Source: Bdellovibrio sp.
Lineage (GTDB): Bacteria > Bdellovibrionota > Bdellovibrionia > Bdellovibrionales > Bdellovibrionaceae
Length of the DNA: 35,086 bases
Direction of reading: 5' to 3'
Assembly: GCA_014378765.1 (NCBI GenBank)
Contig: JACMNA010000052.1
Span: 1-35,086, forward strand
In this document: positions 16,922 through 23,359 of the stretch, in pieces
Position numbering within the stretch: the stretch's first letter is position 1
How the letters are laid out: each line of letters starts with the position of its first letter
The notes under the pieces: model-generated
Seen by the model: the letters and a program-made list of their open reading frames with translations, nothing else
The model's database searches: none
What the model was told of the DNA's origin: nothing
Made by a program: the position numbers and the translations under genes

Positions 16922-17341
16922 TTAAGCTTCAAACGGAACAGGACTAATTAGTTCTGGTCTAGGTGAAGTATCGTATGCGTCAGTACCAGAAGGTAATAAG
17001 GCTAAATTACGAGCTTTTTTAACAGCCGCAGAAACCTGCTTTTGTTGTGACAAGCTGAGTTTAGAAATACGAGCAGGCGTAATCTTGCCGGCATCACCCA
17101 CAAATCGAGTTAAAGATGCTGGACCTTTATAATCAAAAACGTGATCGCCAGAATACTCTGTGCGGTATTTGCTACGAACGTTGCTCTTACGGCCTTCGCG
17201 ACCGCCGCTGTCTTGACCTTCGTCTCGGTTTCCACGTCCGCCATCGCGTCCATCTCTTCCGCCTCCGTCACGACCGCCGCCGTCTCGGCTTCCGCCGTCA
17301 CGACCATCTCTTCCGCCACCACGATTCATTTCTTTTTCCAT
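16922..17341 (-). CDS. rpsR: Ribosomal protein bS18 with long RDG-rich N-terminal extension
   Basis: The C-terminal half matches bS18: FDYKGPASLTRFVGDAGKI, then RISKLS and VKKARNLALLPSG. The bS18 core binds 16S rRNA in the platform of the 30S subunit next to bS6. Unlike the usual ~75 residues, this protein has 139. Residues ~7-50 are repeats of GGRDG/GRDGGSRDG type, and about 17 residues follow the normal LLP end. ATG 17341 is chosen because AAGAGG sits seven bases upstream; a TTG six codons earlier is unlikely. The gene is not next to rpsF or rplI, its common partners, but divergent from bL28. The extension is intrinsically disordered and RG-like, so extra RNA contacts are possible. Confidence 0.9.
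   Translation of the reverse strand: MEKEMNRGGGRDGRDGGSRDGGGRDGGGRDGRDGGRGNRDEGQDSGGREGRKSNVRSKYRTEYSGDHVFDYKGPASLTRFVGDAGKITPARISKLSLSQQKQVSAAVKKARNLALLPSGTDAYDTSPRPELISPVPFEA
17222..17325. repeat. GC-rich repeat tract coding the RDG region of bS18
   Basis: Imperfect units such as ccgtcacgacc and catctcttccgcc alternate across about 100 bases, much more GC-rich than the surroundings. Such a tract may expand or contract by slippage; in-frame changes would alter only the length of the disordered bS18 extension. Confidence 0.6.
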
Positions 17342-17407
17342 TCTAATACCTCTTGCCAATTGAAGATTATCTGAATATACCAGAAAGCTCGGTTTTGGAA
17401 GATATTT

Positions 17408-17443
17408 ATTTTGCCTGATCTTTTGTTAAAGATTGGGCAAAAT
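17408..17443 (+). promoter_or_regulatory. Strong RNA hairpin in the bL28 leader
   Basis: Arms 17408-17423 and 17428-17443 pair over 16 positions with a TGTT loop. On the plus strand all 16 pair, two as G-U wobbles. On the minus strand those two would be A-C mismatches, which argues for a plus-strand RNA role. There is no T-tract after it. It lies 77 bases before the bL28 start, in the 178-base divergent gap, and is followed by TAGTGGGCACTA (17443-17454). Confidence 0.5.
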
Positions 17444-17519
17444 AGTGGGCACTACTGCAGATGTCTAAAGTTCAGGACCAATCGAACGATGAAGTACGAT
17501 GAATTACTAGGAGAAGCGC

Positions 17520-17816
17520 ATGAGCCGTTGTGAAATCACAGGAAAAGGTCCCGTAGTTAAAAACTTGGTGAGCCACTCGAACATTAAAACTAAAAGCACT
17601 GCACAGCCAAATGTTCAAAGAAAACGTATATTTAGCCGCGTACTAAATGAAATGGTTCGTCTTTATGTTGCAACAAGCGCCATTCGCGATATGGAACATT
17701 CAGGCGGTTTTGATCAATTTATTATGAATCAAAATGACGGAACGCTTTCAAAGCGCGCAATGGAAGTAAAAACACGTATCCGTCGTAAGATGGCAACCAA
17801 GAAGAAAAAGGCCTAG
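17520..17816 (+). CDS. rpmB: Ribosomal protein bL28
   Basis: The 98-residue protein begins MSRCEITGKGPVVKN and contains VSHSNIKTKSTAQPNVQRKR, the diagnostic bL28 pattern, followed by a basic C-terminus (TRIRRKMATKKKKA). It is a component of the 50S subunit. Only one of the zinc-ribbon cysteines is left, so it is a zinc-free (C-minus) form. It is longer than the usual ~78 residues because of the C-terminal part. AGGAG lies nine bases before the ATG. The uL24-like gene starts nine bases after its stop, so they are co-transcribed. Confidence 0.95.
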   Translation: MSRCEITGKGPVVKNLVSHSNIKTKSTAQPNVQRKRIFSRVLNEMVRLYVATSAIRDMEHSGGFDQFIMNQNDGTLSKRAMEVKTRIRRKMATKKKKA

Positions 17817-17825
17817 GGAGCTTAT

Positions 17826-18092
17826 ATGAAATTAAAAATTAAAACTGGCGACACAGTACAAGTTATTGCGGGTAGTGACAAAGGCAAAAAAGGCGCTGTC
17901 ATGGAAGTAAAACCAACGGCCATGAAAATCAAAATTCAAGGCGTTAAAATTCAAACGCATTATGACAAAAAAGATGGTCTTCTTAAAAAAGAAGGCTTCA
18001 TTGATTACTCAAATGTTAAATTAGTTGAAGCAAAAGCCAAAGCGACCAAAGAAAAAAAAGCGGCTAAGAAAACATCAGCTAAATCGAAGTAA
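17826..18092 (+). CDS. rplX: uL24-like KOW-domain ribosomal protein
   Basis: An 88-residue protein with the uL24 KOW motif near the N-terminus (KIKTGDTVQVIAGSDKGKKG) and the family ending ISNVMLVD recognisable as YSNVKLVEA. uL24 starts folding of 23S rRNA in the 50S subunit. The usual length is ~103 residues; here the central loop is shortened (GVKIQTHYDKKDG) and a Lys/Ala tail is added. It is next to bL28 and not between uL14 and uL5, where rplX normally lies, so it is either a relocated gene or a paralogue. GGGAG lies before the ATG. The symbol applies only if no copy exists in the spc cluster. Confidence 0.75.
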   Translation: MKLKIKTGDTVQVIAGSDKGKKGAVMEVKPTAMKIKIQGVKIQTHYDKKDGLLKKEGFIDYSNVKLVEAKAKATKEKKAAKKTSAKSK

Positions 18093-18100
18093 GATTATTT

Positions 18101-18154
18101 CAGACTAGTCTAATGATTTTGTCGCAGACTAGTCTAATATAAGTCGAGTCTGAT
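18101..18154. promoter_or_regulatory. Two perfect AGACTAGTCT palindromes in an intergenic gap
   Basis: The 14-base string cagactagtctaat occurs at 18101-18114 and 18125-18138, a 24-base period. Its core AGACTAGTCT is a perfect ten-base palindrome. A degenerate version (gagtctgat) follows at 18146-18154. The pair precedes the terminator and the small secreted-protein gene. It may be an operator for a dimeric regulator. Confidence 0.45.
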
Positions 18155-18191
18155 CGAGTTATTTTAAAAAATAGATAGATTAAATTTAAAG

Positions 18192-18235
18192 GCCATTTGA
18201 AAATGAATCATGTTTTCAAATGGCTTTTTTGTTTT
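18192..18235 (+). terminator. Strong terminator that contains the next gene's start codon
   Basis: A perfect 12-base stem (GCCATTTGAAAA at 18192-18203, TTTTCAAATGGC at 18213-18224) with a nine-base loop is followed by TTTTTTGTTTT. It should end transcription of the bL28-uL24 operon. The ATG of the following gene (18210-18212) is the last three bases of the loop. Confidence 0.85.
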
Positions 18236-18530
18236 AATATTCGTTTTCATCACGACTTCAGTTTCTTGGTCGCAAAATTCTGAGCCAGAAATCAGCGAAA
18301 TCTTTTTACTTTGTAAGCGTGAAAAAAGCGTGCGGTGGCTACGAGCTTATAAACTTGAAAATGGAAAATGCAAAACTTTGTACTCAAAAGAGGGCTATCT
18401 GCAAGTGATCAGCTCGGCTACTTATTTTTCGTCTTGCGAAGGTGTTTTGCAAAGCGTGCAAAAAAACATCGAAGAGGGCGGATTTAAATGCGTCAATACT
18501 GCCCAGGTCTCTGTTCTCGAACTAGAATAG
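18210..18530 (+). CDS. Small exported protein of unknown function
   Basis: A 106-residue frame with a hydrophobic signal-like start (FFVLIFVFITTSVSWS) that lacks the usual basic residues. The mature part has four Cys (LLCKRE, GKCKTL, SSCEG, FKCVN), suggesting two disulfides in the periplasm. An in-frame TGA at 18204 rules out an earlier start, and the ATG lies in the loop of a terminator, with its first codons in the hairpin arm and the T-tract. No ribosome site is seen. The Cys pattern and the exact fit of a signal peptide argue that it is real. No family is recognised. Confidence 0.6.
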   Translation: MFSNGFFVLIFVFITTSVSWSQNSEPEISEIFLLCKREKSVRWLRAYKLENGKCKTLYSKEGYLQVISSATYFSSCEGVLQSVQKNIEEGGFKCVNTAQVSVLELE

Positions 18531-18558
18531 TTTGTAACAAATATGCCAGAGGCCGGTT

Positions 18559-19365
18559 ATGAAAATTGGTTTAGCACAGCTTAACTCAGTCGATGATTTA
18601 AATGAAAATTTCAAATCAATCGTGCGTCTGATTGAAATTGCCAAAGTTGATAAGCCAGAGCTAATTATTTTTCCCGAGAATAGCCTCTATTTTCGGTTAG
18701 ATACTCATAGCAAAGTTAAAGCGATCAAAATGAGCGACCCCATTTTACTGGATCTGCAAAGAATTTCTGATCAAACAAAAATTGCGTTGCATTTAACCAC
18801 GGCGGTGGAAGATGCCGACAATAAAATTTTTAATGCGTCAATTTTAATTCAAGCCGGTAAGCAGCCCATTATTATTTATCGCAAAGTTCACCTTTTTGAT
18901 ATTTCACTTAAAGATCAAAAACCAATTCGTGAATCTGATTCTTTTTTAAATGGAAACGAGCCAACAATATTTGAATTAAATGGATTTAAATTTGGCAGTT
19001 CGATTTGTTATGACATTCGTTTCTCTGAACTTTACAGCTTCTATGCGAAAGAGCAGGTTGACGTTATTTTGGTTCCCGCCGCTTTTTTAGTCAAAACCGG
19101 GCAAGCGCATTGGGAAGTTTTACTAAGGGCCCGCGCGATCGAATCGCAATGTTATATTTTGGCACCTGCGCAAGCGGGTAAGCACGTTAGTTCGCAAACG
19201 GGGGCGCAGCGCGAAACTTACGGCAATACCATGGCCATCGATCCGTGGGGACAAATTTTGGTACAAAAAAGCAGTGAGGTCGGATTGGTTTTTATTGATA
19301 TTAAAAAATCAGAGATTGAAGCCGTTCGGCGCCAAATTCCGATGAGTGATCACCGTAGGCTTTAA
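18559..19365 (+). CDS. Nitrilase-superfamily carbon-nitrogen hydrolase (Nit/amidase type)
   Basis: A 268-residue cytoplasmic enzyme of normal family length. The catalytic triad is visible: Glu40 (LIIFPENS), Lys109 (IIYRKVHLFD) and Cys150 (SSICYDIRFSELY). The KxHLFD and CYDxRFxEL strings are characteristic of the Nit1/Nit2 branch, which includes deaminated-glutathione amidase and omega-amidase. The end, YGNTMAIDPWGQIL, also fits. The reaction would be hydrolysis of an amide to a carboxylate and ammonia; the exact substrate cannot be fixed from the sequence. GAGG precedes the ATG. It stands between two small exported-protein genes with no obvious pathway partner. Confidence 0.88.
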   Translation: MKIGLAQLNSVDDLNENFKSIVRLIEIAKVDKPELIIFPENSLYFRLDTHSKVKAIKMSDPILLDLQRISDQTKIALHLTTAVEDADNKIFNASILIQAGKQPIIIYRKVHLFDISLKDQKPIRESDSFLNGNEPTIFELNGFKFGSSICYDIRFSELYSFYAKEQVDVILVPAAFLVKTGQAHWEVLLRARAIESQCYILAPAQAGKHVSSQTGAQRETYGNTMAIDPWGQILVQKSSEVGLVFIDIKKSEIEAVRRQIPMSDHRRL

Positions 19366-19380
19366 TCATAATGCTTTATT

Positions 19381-19400
19381 TTAGACTTAATTAGGTCTAA
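19381..19400. promoter_or_regulatory. Near-perfect 20-base palindrome upstream of a small exported-protein gene
   Basis: ttagacttaattaggtctaa is an inverted repeat with arms TTAGAC/GTCTAA and one mismatched pair inside. It ends nine bases before the ATG at 19410. The arms share the TAGAC/GTCTA theme of other intergenic gaps here. It could be an operator covering the promoter or start of the 19410 gene. Confidence 0.4.
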
Positions 19401-19409
19401 CTTTAAAGA

Positions 19410-19637
19410 ATGAAAAAACTAATTTCAAAATATTTTATGCTAGCCCCAATTCTTTTATCAATTTTAAGTTTTCCTGCATTATCCAATGCGGCGGAAGATT
19501 CAGCTTTCGCGGAAAAAGCGCGAACTCGTCAGTACCCGGGCGGGGCCGATGAAAGTGATTTAAAAGTTCAGCAGGTTGTAGCCGCCGTTCAAAAAACTAA
19601 AGCCGAAGCCAGCCAAGAATCAAACGAAGGTTTTTAA
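19410..19637 (+). CDS. Small exported protein, unknown function, ahead of ETF-QO
   Basis: A 75-residue protein with a classical signal peptide (MKKLISK, hydrophobic stretch, ALSNAA) cleaved near residue 28. The ~47-residue mature part is hydrophilic, with ARTRQYPGGADESDL and a helical Gln/Lys/Glu-rich end. The ETF-QO gene starts 13 bases after its stop, so the two are co-transcribed. No family is recognised. A periplasmic role next to a quinone-linked dehydrogenase is curious, but nothing in the sequence explains it. Confidence 0.65.
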   Translation: MKKLISKYFMLAPILLSILSFPALSNAAEDSAFAEKARTRQYPGGADESDLKVQQVVAAVQKTKAEASQESNEGF

Positions 19638-19650
19638 TTGAGGAGCAATA

Positions 19651-21408
19651 ATGGCATCAGTACACCCCAATCTAAATGACTCATTACCTGAAGGCGTTAC
19701 GCGCGAAACCATGGAGGTCGATGTTTTGATCGTTGGCGGCGGTGCGGCCGGGCTATCGGCGGCATACCGAGTGGCTACGCAAATTGAAAAGCATAATAAA
19801 TTGGTGGCCGAAGGAAAACTTCAAGCTGAGCCAATCCTAGAGCAAATGATTGTTGTCTTAGAAAAAGGTTCAGAGATTGGCGCGCATAGTTTTTCGGGCG
19901 CAGTTTTAAACCCGAAAGCTTTAGAAGAGTTAATTCCAAATTATATAGACCTAGGTTGCCCGTTAGATGCTGAAGTAAAAAAAGATGCGGTTTATTATTT
20001 AAGTGATAAGTCATCTTTTAAATTACCAATAACTCCGCCACCTTTTCATAACAAAGGAAAATACATCGTTTCATTATCAAAGTTGAATCGATGGTTAGCC
20101 GCCCAGTGCGAAGCCAAAGGCGTTAATATATTTCCGGGCTTTGCCGCCGTTGAAGCTTTGTATGAAGGAGACCGCATCGTTGGCGTCCGCACGGGCGATA
20201 AGGGCCGCGACAAAAATGGAATTCCTAAGGCTAACTTTGAACCAGGACTTATATTAAAAGCAAAGACGACTATTTTTTCTGAAGGTCCGCGCGGAAGTTT
20301 ATTTAAGAAAGTGTCTGATAAATTAAAACTGCGTGAAGGTAAAAACGCTGAAACTTTTGAAGAAGGCGTCAAAGAAATTATTCAGATGCCGGCGGGAACC
20401 GTTGAAGCGGGCCAAGTTATTCATACGCTTGGCTACCCTTTAAAGAAAAGTATCGGCGGAACTTTTATTTACACCATTCCGGGCGACAAGATTATTTTGG
20501 GCTTAGTGGCGTACTTAGATGCTAAAGATCCCTTATTAGATCCGCACCGTGAATTACAAAATTTAAAAAAGCATCCGTTCATAGCCAACATGATTAAAGA
20601 CGGAAAAGTTGTCTCTTACGGTGGTAAAACATTACCGGCGGGTGGTTATTACTCGATGCCAAAACTTTACGGTGATGGCTTTATGGTTTGCGGCGATTCG
20701 GCCAGCATGGTCGACGTGCAAAAGCTAAAGGGAATTCACTTAGCCATGAAGGCCGGTATGCAAGCGGCAGATGTTGCAGTTGAAGCCATCAAAAAACAAG
20801 ACTCTTCGGCGGCGGTACTTAAAGCTTATTCTGATCTAATTGAAAACAGTTATGTCAAAAAAGAACTCTACCGCGTTCGGAATTTTCACCAAACTTTAAG
20901 TAAGGGTGTTTTCGCTTCATTGCCTTTAATAGCGTTGCAAGAAATAACGGGGGGCCGTGGTTTGTTCGATGGACTCCGTTCACATCTAGATGCTAAAACC
21001 ACGCAACCTGTAAATGAAGTGTGGGGTTCAGAAGCTGAGGCCGGTAAGTTATTTGCTGCTGAAAACTTAGAGCCGGCGGTTCAAGGACCATTAGCCTTTG
21101 ATAAACTGGGCAGTGTGTATTTAACCGGAACAATGCACGATGAAGACTCGCCCAATCATCTTTTAATCCAAAATAACGATATCTGCCGCACCACGTGCGA
21201 GCCAAAGTTTAAGTCGCCGTGCACGCATTTTTGCCCAGCTCGCGTTTATGAGATGCTACCGTCGAAGCTTGAGCCCGGTAAGTTAGATTTACAAGTTAAC
21301 TTTACGAACTGTATTCATTGTAAAACCTGTGATATCAAATGTCCTTTCGTAAATATCGAATGGACGGCTCCCGAAGGCGGGGGCGGCCCAAAATATACGG
21401 AGACATAA
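19651..21408 (+). CDS. Electron transfer flavoprotein-ubiquinone oxidoreductase
   Basis: ETF-QO takes electrons from reduced ETF, made by acyl-CoA and amino-acid dehydrogenases, and passes them to the quinone pool at the inner membrane. The 585-residue length is normal. The FAD-binding motif is VLIVGGGAAGLSAAYR (25-40), EKGSEIGAHSFSGAVLNP is typical, and the C-terminus carries the iron-sulfur region with FCPARVYE and CIHCKTCDIKCP (Cys554, 557, 560, 564), ending PEGGGGPKY. Most ETF-QOs read DIKDP where this has DIKCP, giving an extra Cys in a ferredoxin-like CxxCxxCxxxCP. GAGGAG precedes the ATG. The ETF subunits are not in the window. Confidence 0.95.
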   Translation: MASVHPNLNDSLPEGVTRETMEVDVLIVGGGAAGLSAAYRVATQIEKHNKLVAEGKLQAEPILEQMIVVLEKGSEIGAHSFSGAVLNPKALEELIPNYIDLGCPLDAEVKKDAVYYLSDKSSFKLPITPPPFHNKGKYIVSLSKLNRWLAAQCEAKGVNIFPGFAAVEALYEGDRIVGVRTGDKGRDKNGIPKANFEPGLILKAKTTIFSEGPRGSLFKKVSDKLKLREGKNAETFEEGVKEIIQMPAGTVEAGQVIHTLGYPLKKSIGGTFIYTIPGDKIILGLVAYLDAKDPLLDPHRELQNLKKHPFIANMIKDGKVVSYGGKTLPAGGYYSMPKLYGDGFMVCGDSASMVDVQKLKGIHLAMKAGMQAADVAVEAIKKQDSSAAVLKAYSDLIENSYVKKELYRVRNFHQTLSKGVFASLPLIALQEITGGRGLFDGLRSHLDAKTTQPVNEVWGSEAEAGKLFAAENLEPAVQGPLAFDKLGSVYLTGTMHDEDSPNHLLIQNNDICRTTCEPKFKSPCTHFCPARVYEMLPSKLEPGKLDLQVNFTNCIHCKTCDIKCPFVNIEWTAPEGGGGPKYTET

Positions 21409-21410
21409 TA

Positions 21411-21440
21411 CTGAGACCTAGCGATTGGGACTAGGTTCAG
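21411..21440. other. Intergenic inverted repeat
   Basis: CTGAGACCTAG and CTAGGTTCAG flank a nine-base loop (cgattggga) in the 53-base gap after ETF-QO. One base of asymmetry breaks the stem and there is no T-run, so it is a poor terminator. It shares the CTAG core with other gaps in the window. Confidence 0.35.
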
Positions 21441-21461
21441 TTCAAAACAAAGGACGGACCT

Positions 21462-22670
21462 ATGCCACAATTCTACGCCTCATGCCCAAAAGGGATGGCC
21501 GAACTCGTTGAACAAGAATTACAATCATTCGGATTAAAAACCTGGGAGAAAACTTCCGGCGGAGTTATTTTTGAATCTAATTGGGAAGGCGCTTACAAAG
21601 CGAATTTGAATTCACGCTACGCCAGTCGAATCTTAAAACCACTATTAGATTTTCCGGCTTACCAAAACGAAGAACTTTATAACAATATTCGTAAACATGA
21701 TTTCACCAAGTACATTGATCCAACGCAAACTTTGGCGATCGACGTGGTCGTGAAAGATTGTATGTTGCATGACCAGCGTTTTGTTGCGATGAAAATCAAA
21801 GATGCGATCGTCGACCAATTCCGTGAAAAATTTGGCGTGCGTCCTGATGTAGACTCTAAAAATCCGCATTTGCGTATTCACGTGCGTGGCGTGAAAGATC
21901 AGTTCTCGGTTTCGCTAGATACATCGGGTGATTCATTATTTATGCGTGGTTACCGTCAAGCGACGGGTGAAGCGCCATTAAAAGAAAACTTAGCGGCGGG
22001 CCTTATTGGTTTATCGGGTTGGGATAAACAAACTTCAATTGTCGATTTATTTTGCGGTTCAGGAACTTTATTAATTGAAGCGGCGATGATGGCTTTGAAT
22101 ATTGCACCAGGTTTACAACGTAAAAAGTTTGGTTTTTTTAATTTAAAAGACTTCGATGAGCAAGCTTGGAACCGCGTGGTTGAAGAAGCGATTGCCGCAG
22201 AAAAAGAAGAACTTGAATTTAAATTTTACGGAAATGATATCGATAAAAAAGTATTAGACGCGGCTAAACGAAACGCCAAGAACGCGGGCGTCGCCGAATT
22301 TATCGAATTTAAAAATGTACCGGTATCAACGGCATTACCGCCCGAAGAAAAGTGCATGGTTATATGTAACCCGCCATATGGTTCACGTATCGGTGATGAA
22401 GATAATTTAAAAGATGTCTACCGCGATTTAGGTTTTACATTGAAGCACCGATTTAACGGCTGCGAGGCTTGGGTTTTATCGGGCAATGCCGAATTACTTA
22501 AAGAGATGAAATTAAAATCGACTCGTCGGCACTTTGTATTTAACGGAAATATCGAATGCCGCTTTTTAAAATATGAAATGTACGAAGGCAGTCACCGTAA
22601 GGTTAAATTACCAGGAGACTTAGATCGTCCGCGCGCATTTACAACAGTGCATTCGCCAATGCCCGAGTAA
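21462..22670 (+). CDS. rlmL: THUMP-domain 23S rRNA guanine-N2 methyltransferase, RlmL-like
   Basis: A 402-residue protein with an N-terminal THUMP-type RNA-binding region (MPQFYASCPKGMAELVEQEL, about 1-165) and a Rossmann SAM-dependent methyltransferase domain. Motif I is DLFCGSGTLLIEAA near 193, motif IV is NPPYGSRI near 303, and YGNDIDKKVLDAAKRN binds the SAM ribose. NPPY with this layout marks N2-guanine methyltransferases of the RlmL/Trm11 group; RlmL modifies G2445 of 23S rRNA in E. coli. The second (RlmK) half of the E. coli fusion is absent, as in many bacteria. AAGGA lies before the ATG. The stop is followed by the Crp/Fnr gene after three bases. Confidence 0.85.
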   Translation: MPQFYASCPKGMAELVEQELQSFGLKTWEKTSGGVIFESNWEGAYKANLNSRYASRILKPLLDFPAYQNEELYNNIRKHDFTKYIDPTQTLAIDVVVKDCMLHDQRFVAMKIKDAIVDQFREKFGVRPDVDSKNPHLRIHVRGVKDQFSVSLDTSGDSLFMRGYRQATGEAPLKENLAAGLIGLSGWDKQTSIVDLFCGSGTLLIEAAMMALNIAPGLQRKKFGFFNLKDFDEQAWNRVVEEAIAAEKEELEFKFYGNDIDKKVLDAAKRNAKNAGVAEFIEFKNVPVSTALPPEEKCMVICNPPYGSRIGDEDNLKDVYRDLGFTLKHRFNGCEAWVLSGNAELLKEMKLKSTRRHFVFNGNIECRFLKYEMYEGSHRKVKLPGDLDRPRAFTTVHSPMPE

Positions 22671-22673
22671 GGT

Positions 22674-23267
22674 ATGAATGCGGCGACGATAGATTTAGCT
22701 TATAAAAGTTTTTATCAGGCCATTCACCGGCATTGTGCGCCGCCGGAAAGTGAATGGCTTTTCTATAAAGAAAATATGGTACCGCGAACATTCAAAAAAG
22801 GTGATTTTTTTTTAAAGCCTGGCCAGCCTTCGAACATTTACGCTTTTATCTACTCCGGAATAATGAAGCAGTATTTTGTTACGGTCGACGGCAAAGAATT
22901 TATCACCCGCTTTGACTGCCCTTTAGAGACTAGCGGTGATGCCGCCACGTTATGGCAAAATAAGCCGGCCCGGCAGTATATTGAGGCCATAACCGATGTG
23001 GAAGCGCTAGTGTCGACCCCTAATTTTTTACAAAAACTCTACGCGCATCACCCCGTATGGAATGAAGGGGGGCGTTCGTTAGCGGAATTTCGCTTTTTTG
23101 AGAAATGTGATCGCGAGTTTGAACTGTTAAGCTACGATGCCCAAACCAGATACGATCTGTTTTTAAAAAGATACGGCCTTAATAGCGCTAAAATCTCGCA
23201 GAAAGATATGGCTTCTTACATCGGCGTGACGCCCTCAAGTCTTAACAAAATTATAAAAACTAATTAA
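22674..23267 (+). CDS. Crp/Fnr-family transcription regulator
   Basis: A 197-residue protein with a cyclic-nucleotide-binding-type beta-roll at about 25-115 (FKKGDFFLKPGQPSNIYAFIYSGIMKQYF), a connecting helix, LSYDAQTRYDLFL, and a winged-helix end (ISQKDMASYIGVTPSSLNKIIK, about 172-195). The order and the SYIGVTPSSLNKI recognition helix are those of the small Crp-like regulators common in Bacteroidota and some Proteobacteria. No Cys cluster for an FNR iron-sulfur centre is present, and the cAMP-binding Arg/Ser motif is not conserved, so the effector is unknown. Two palindromes lie directly downstream and could be its sites. It begins three bases after the methyltransferase stop. Confidence 0.88.
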   Translation: MNAATIDLAYKSFYQAIHRHCAPPESEWLFYKENMVPRTFKKGDFFLKPGQPSNIYAFIYSGIMKQYFVTVDGKEFITRFDCPLETSGDAATLWQNKPARQYIEAITDVEALVSTPNFLQKLYAHHPVWNEGGRSLAEFRFFEKCDREFELLSYDAQTRYDLFLKRYGLNSAKISQKDMASYIGVTPSSLNKIIKTN

Positions 23268-23270
23268 AAA

Positions 23271-23305
23271 TTGAACAAAATTCAAGGTTATTGTCCTAAG
23301 ACAAT
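23271..23305. promoter_or_regulatory. Two adjacent palindromes, one with FNR-box geometry
   Basis: TTGAA-N5-TTCAA lies at 23271-23285 and ATTGTC-CTAA-GACAAT at 23290-23305. The second has the 5-4-5 layout of an FNR/Crp-family box (TTGAT-N4-ATCAA in E. coli). Their centres are about two helical turns apart. They lie between the regulator gene and the next gene and overlap the proposed -35. Confidence 0.5.
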
Positions 23306-23316
23306 TTCTTTATGGT
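23288..23316 (+). promoter_or_regulatory. Candidate promoter of the haem-motif lipoprotein gene
   Basis: TTATTG (23288-23293) and TATGGT (23311-23316) are 17 bases apart, each a partial match to the sigma-70 boxes. The palindrome at 23290-23305 covers the -35 and part of the spacer, so binding there would directly affect RNA polymerase. Confidence 0.35.
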
Positions 23317-23359
23317 ACAGCATTGATAAAACTTACGAATTGGACAAGGGGTTTATTAA

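Noticed and set aside
17110..17374. Several overlapping ORFs on both strands over the bS18 repeat
   Set aside because: They are frame shadows of the GGRDG repeat; only the bS18 frame has a recognisable domain and ribosome site.
20046..20372. Minus-strand ORF inside ETF-QO
   Set aside because: ETF-QO is certain on the plus strand; the minus frame has no domain or ribosome site.
21411..21440. Hairpin after ETF-QO considered as a terminator
   Set aside because: Stem is interrupted and no T-run follows on either strand, so it was kept only as an inverted repeat.
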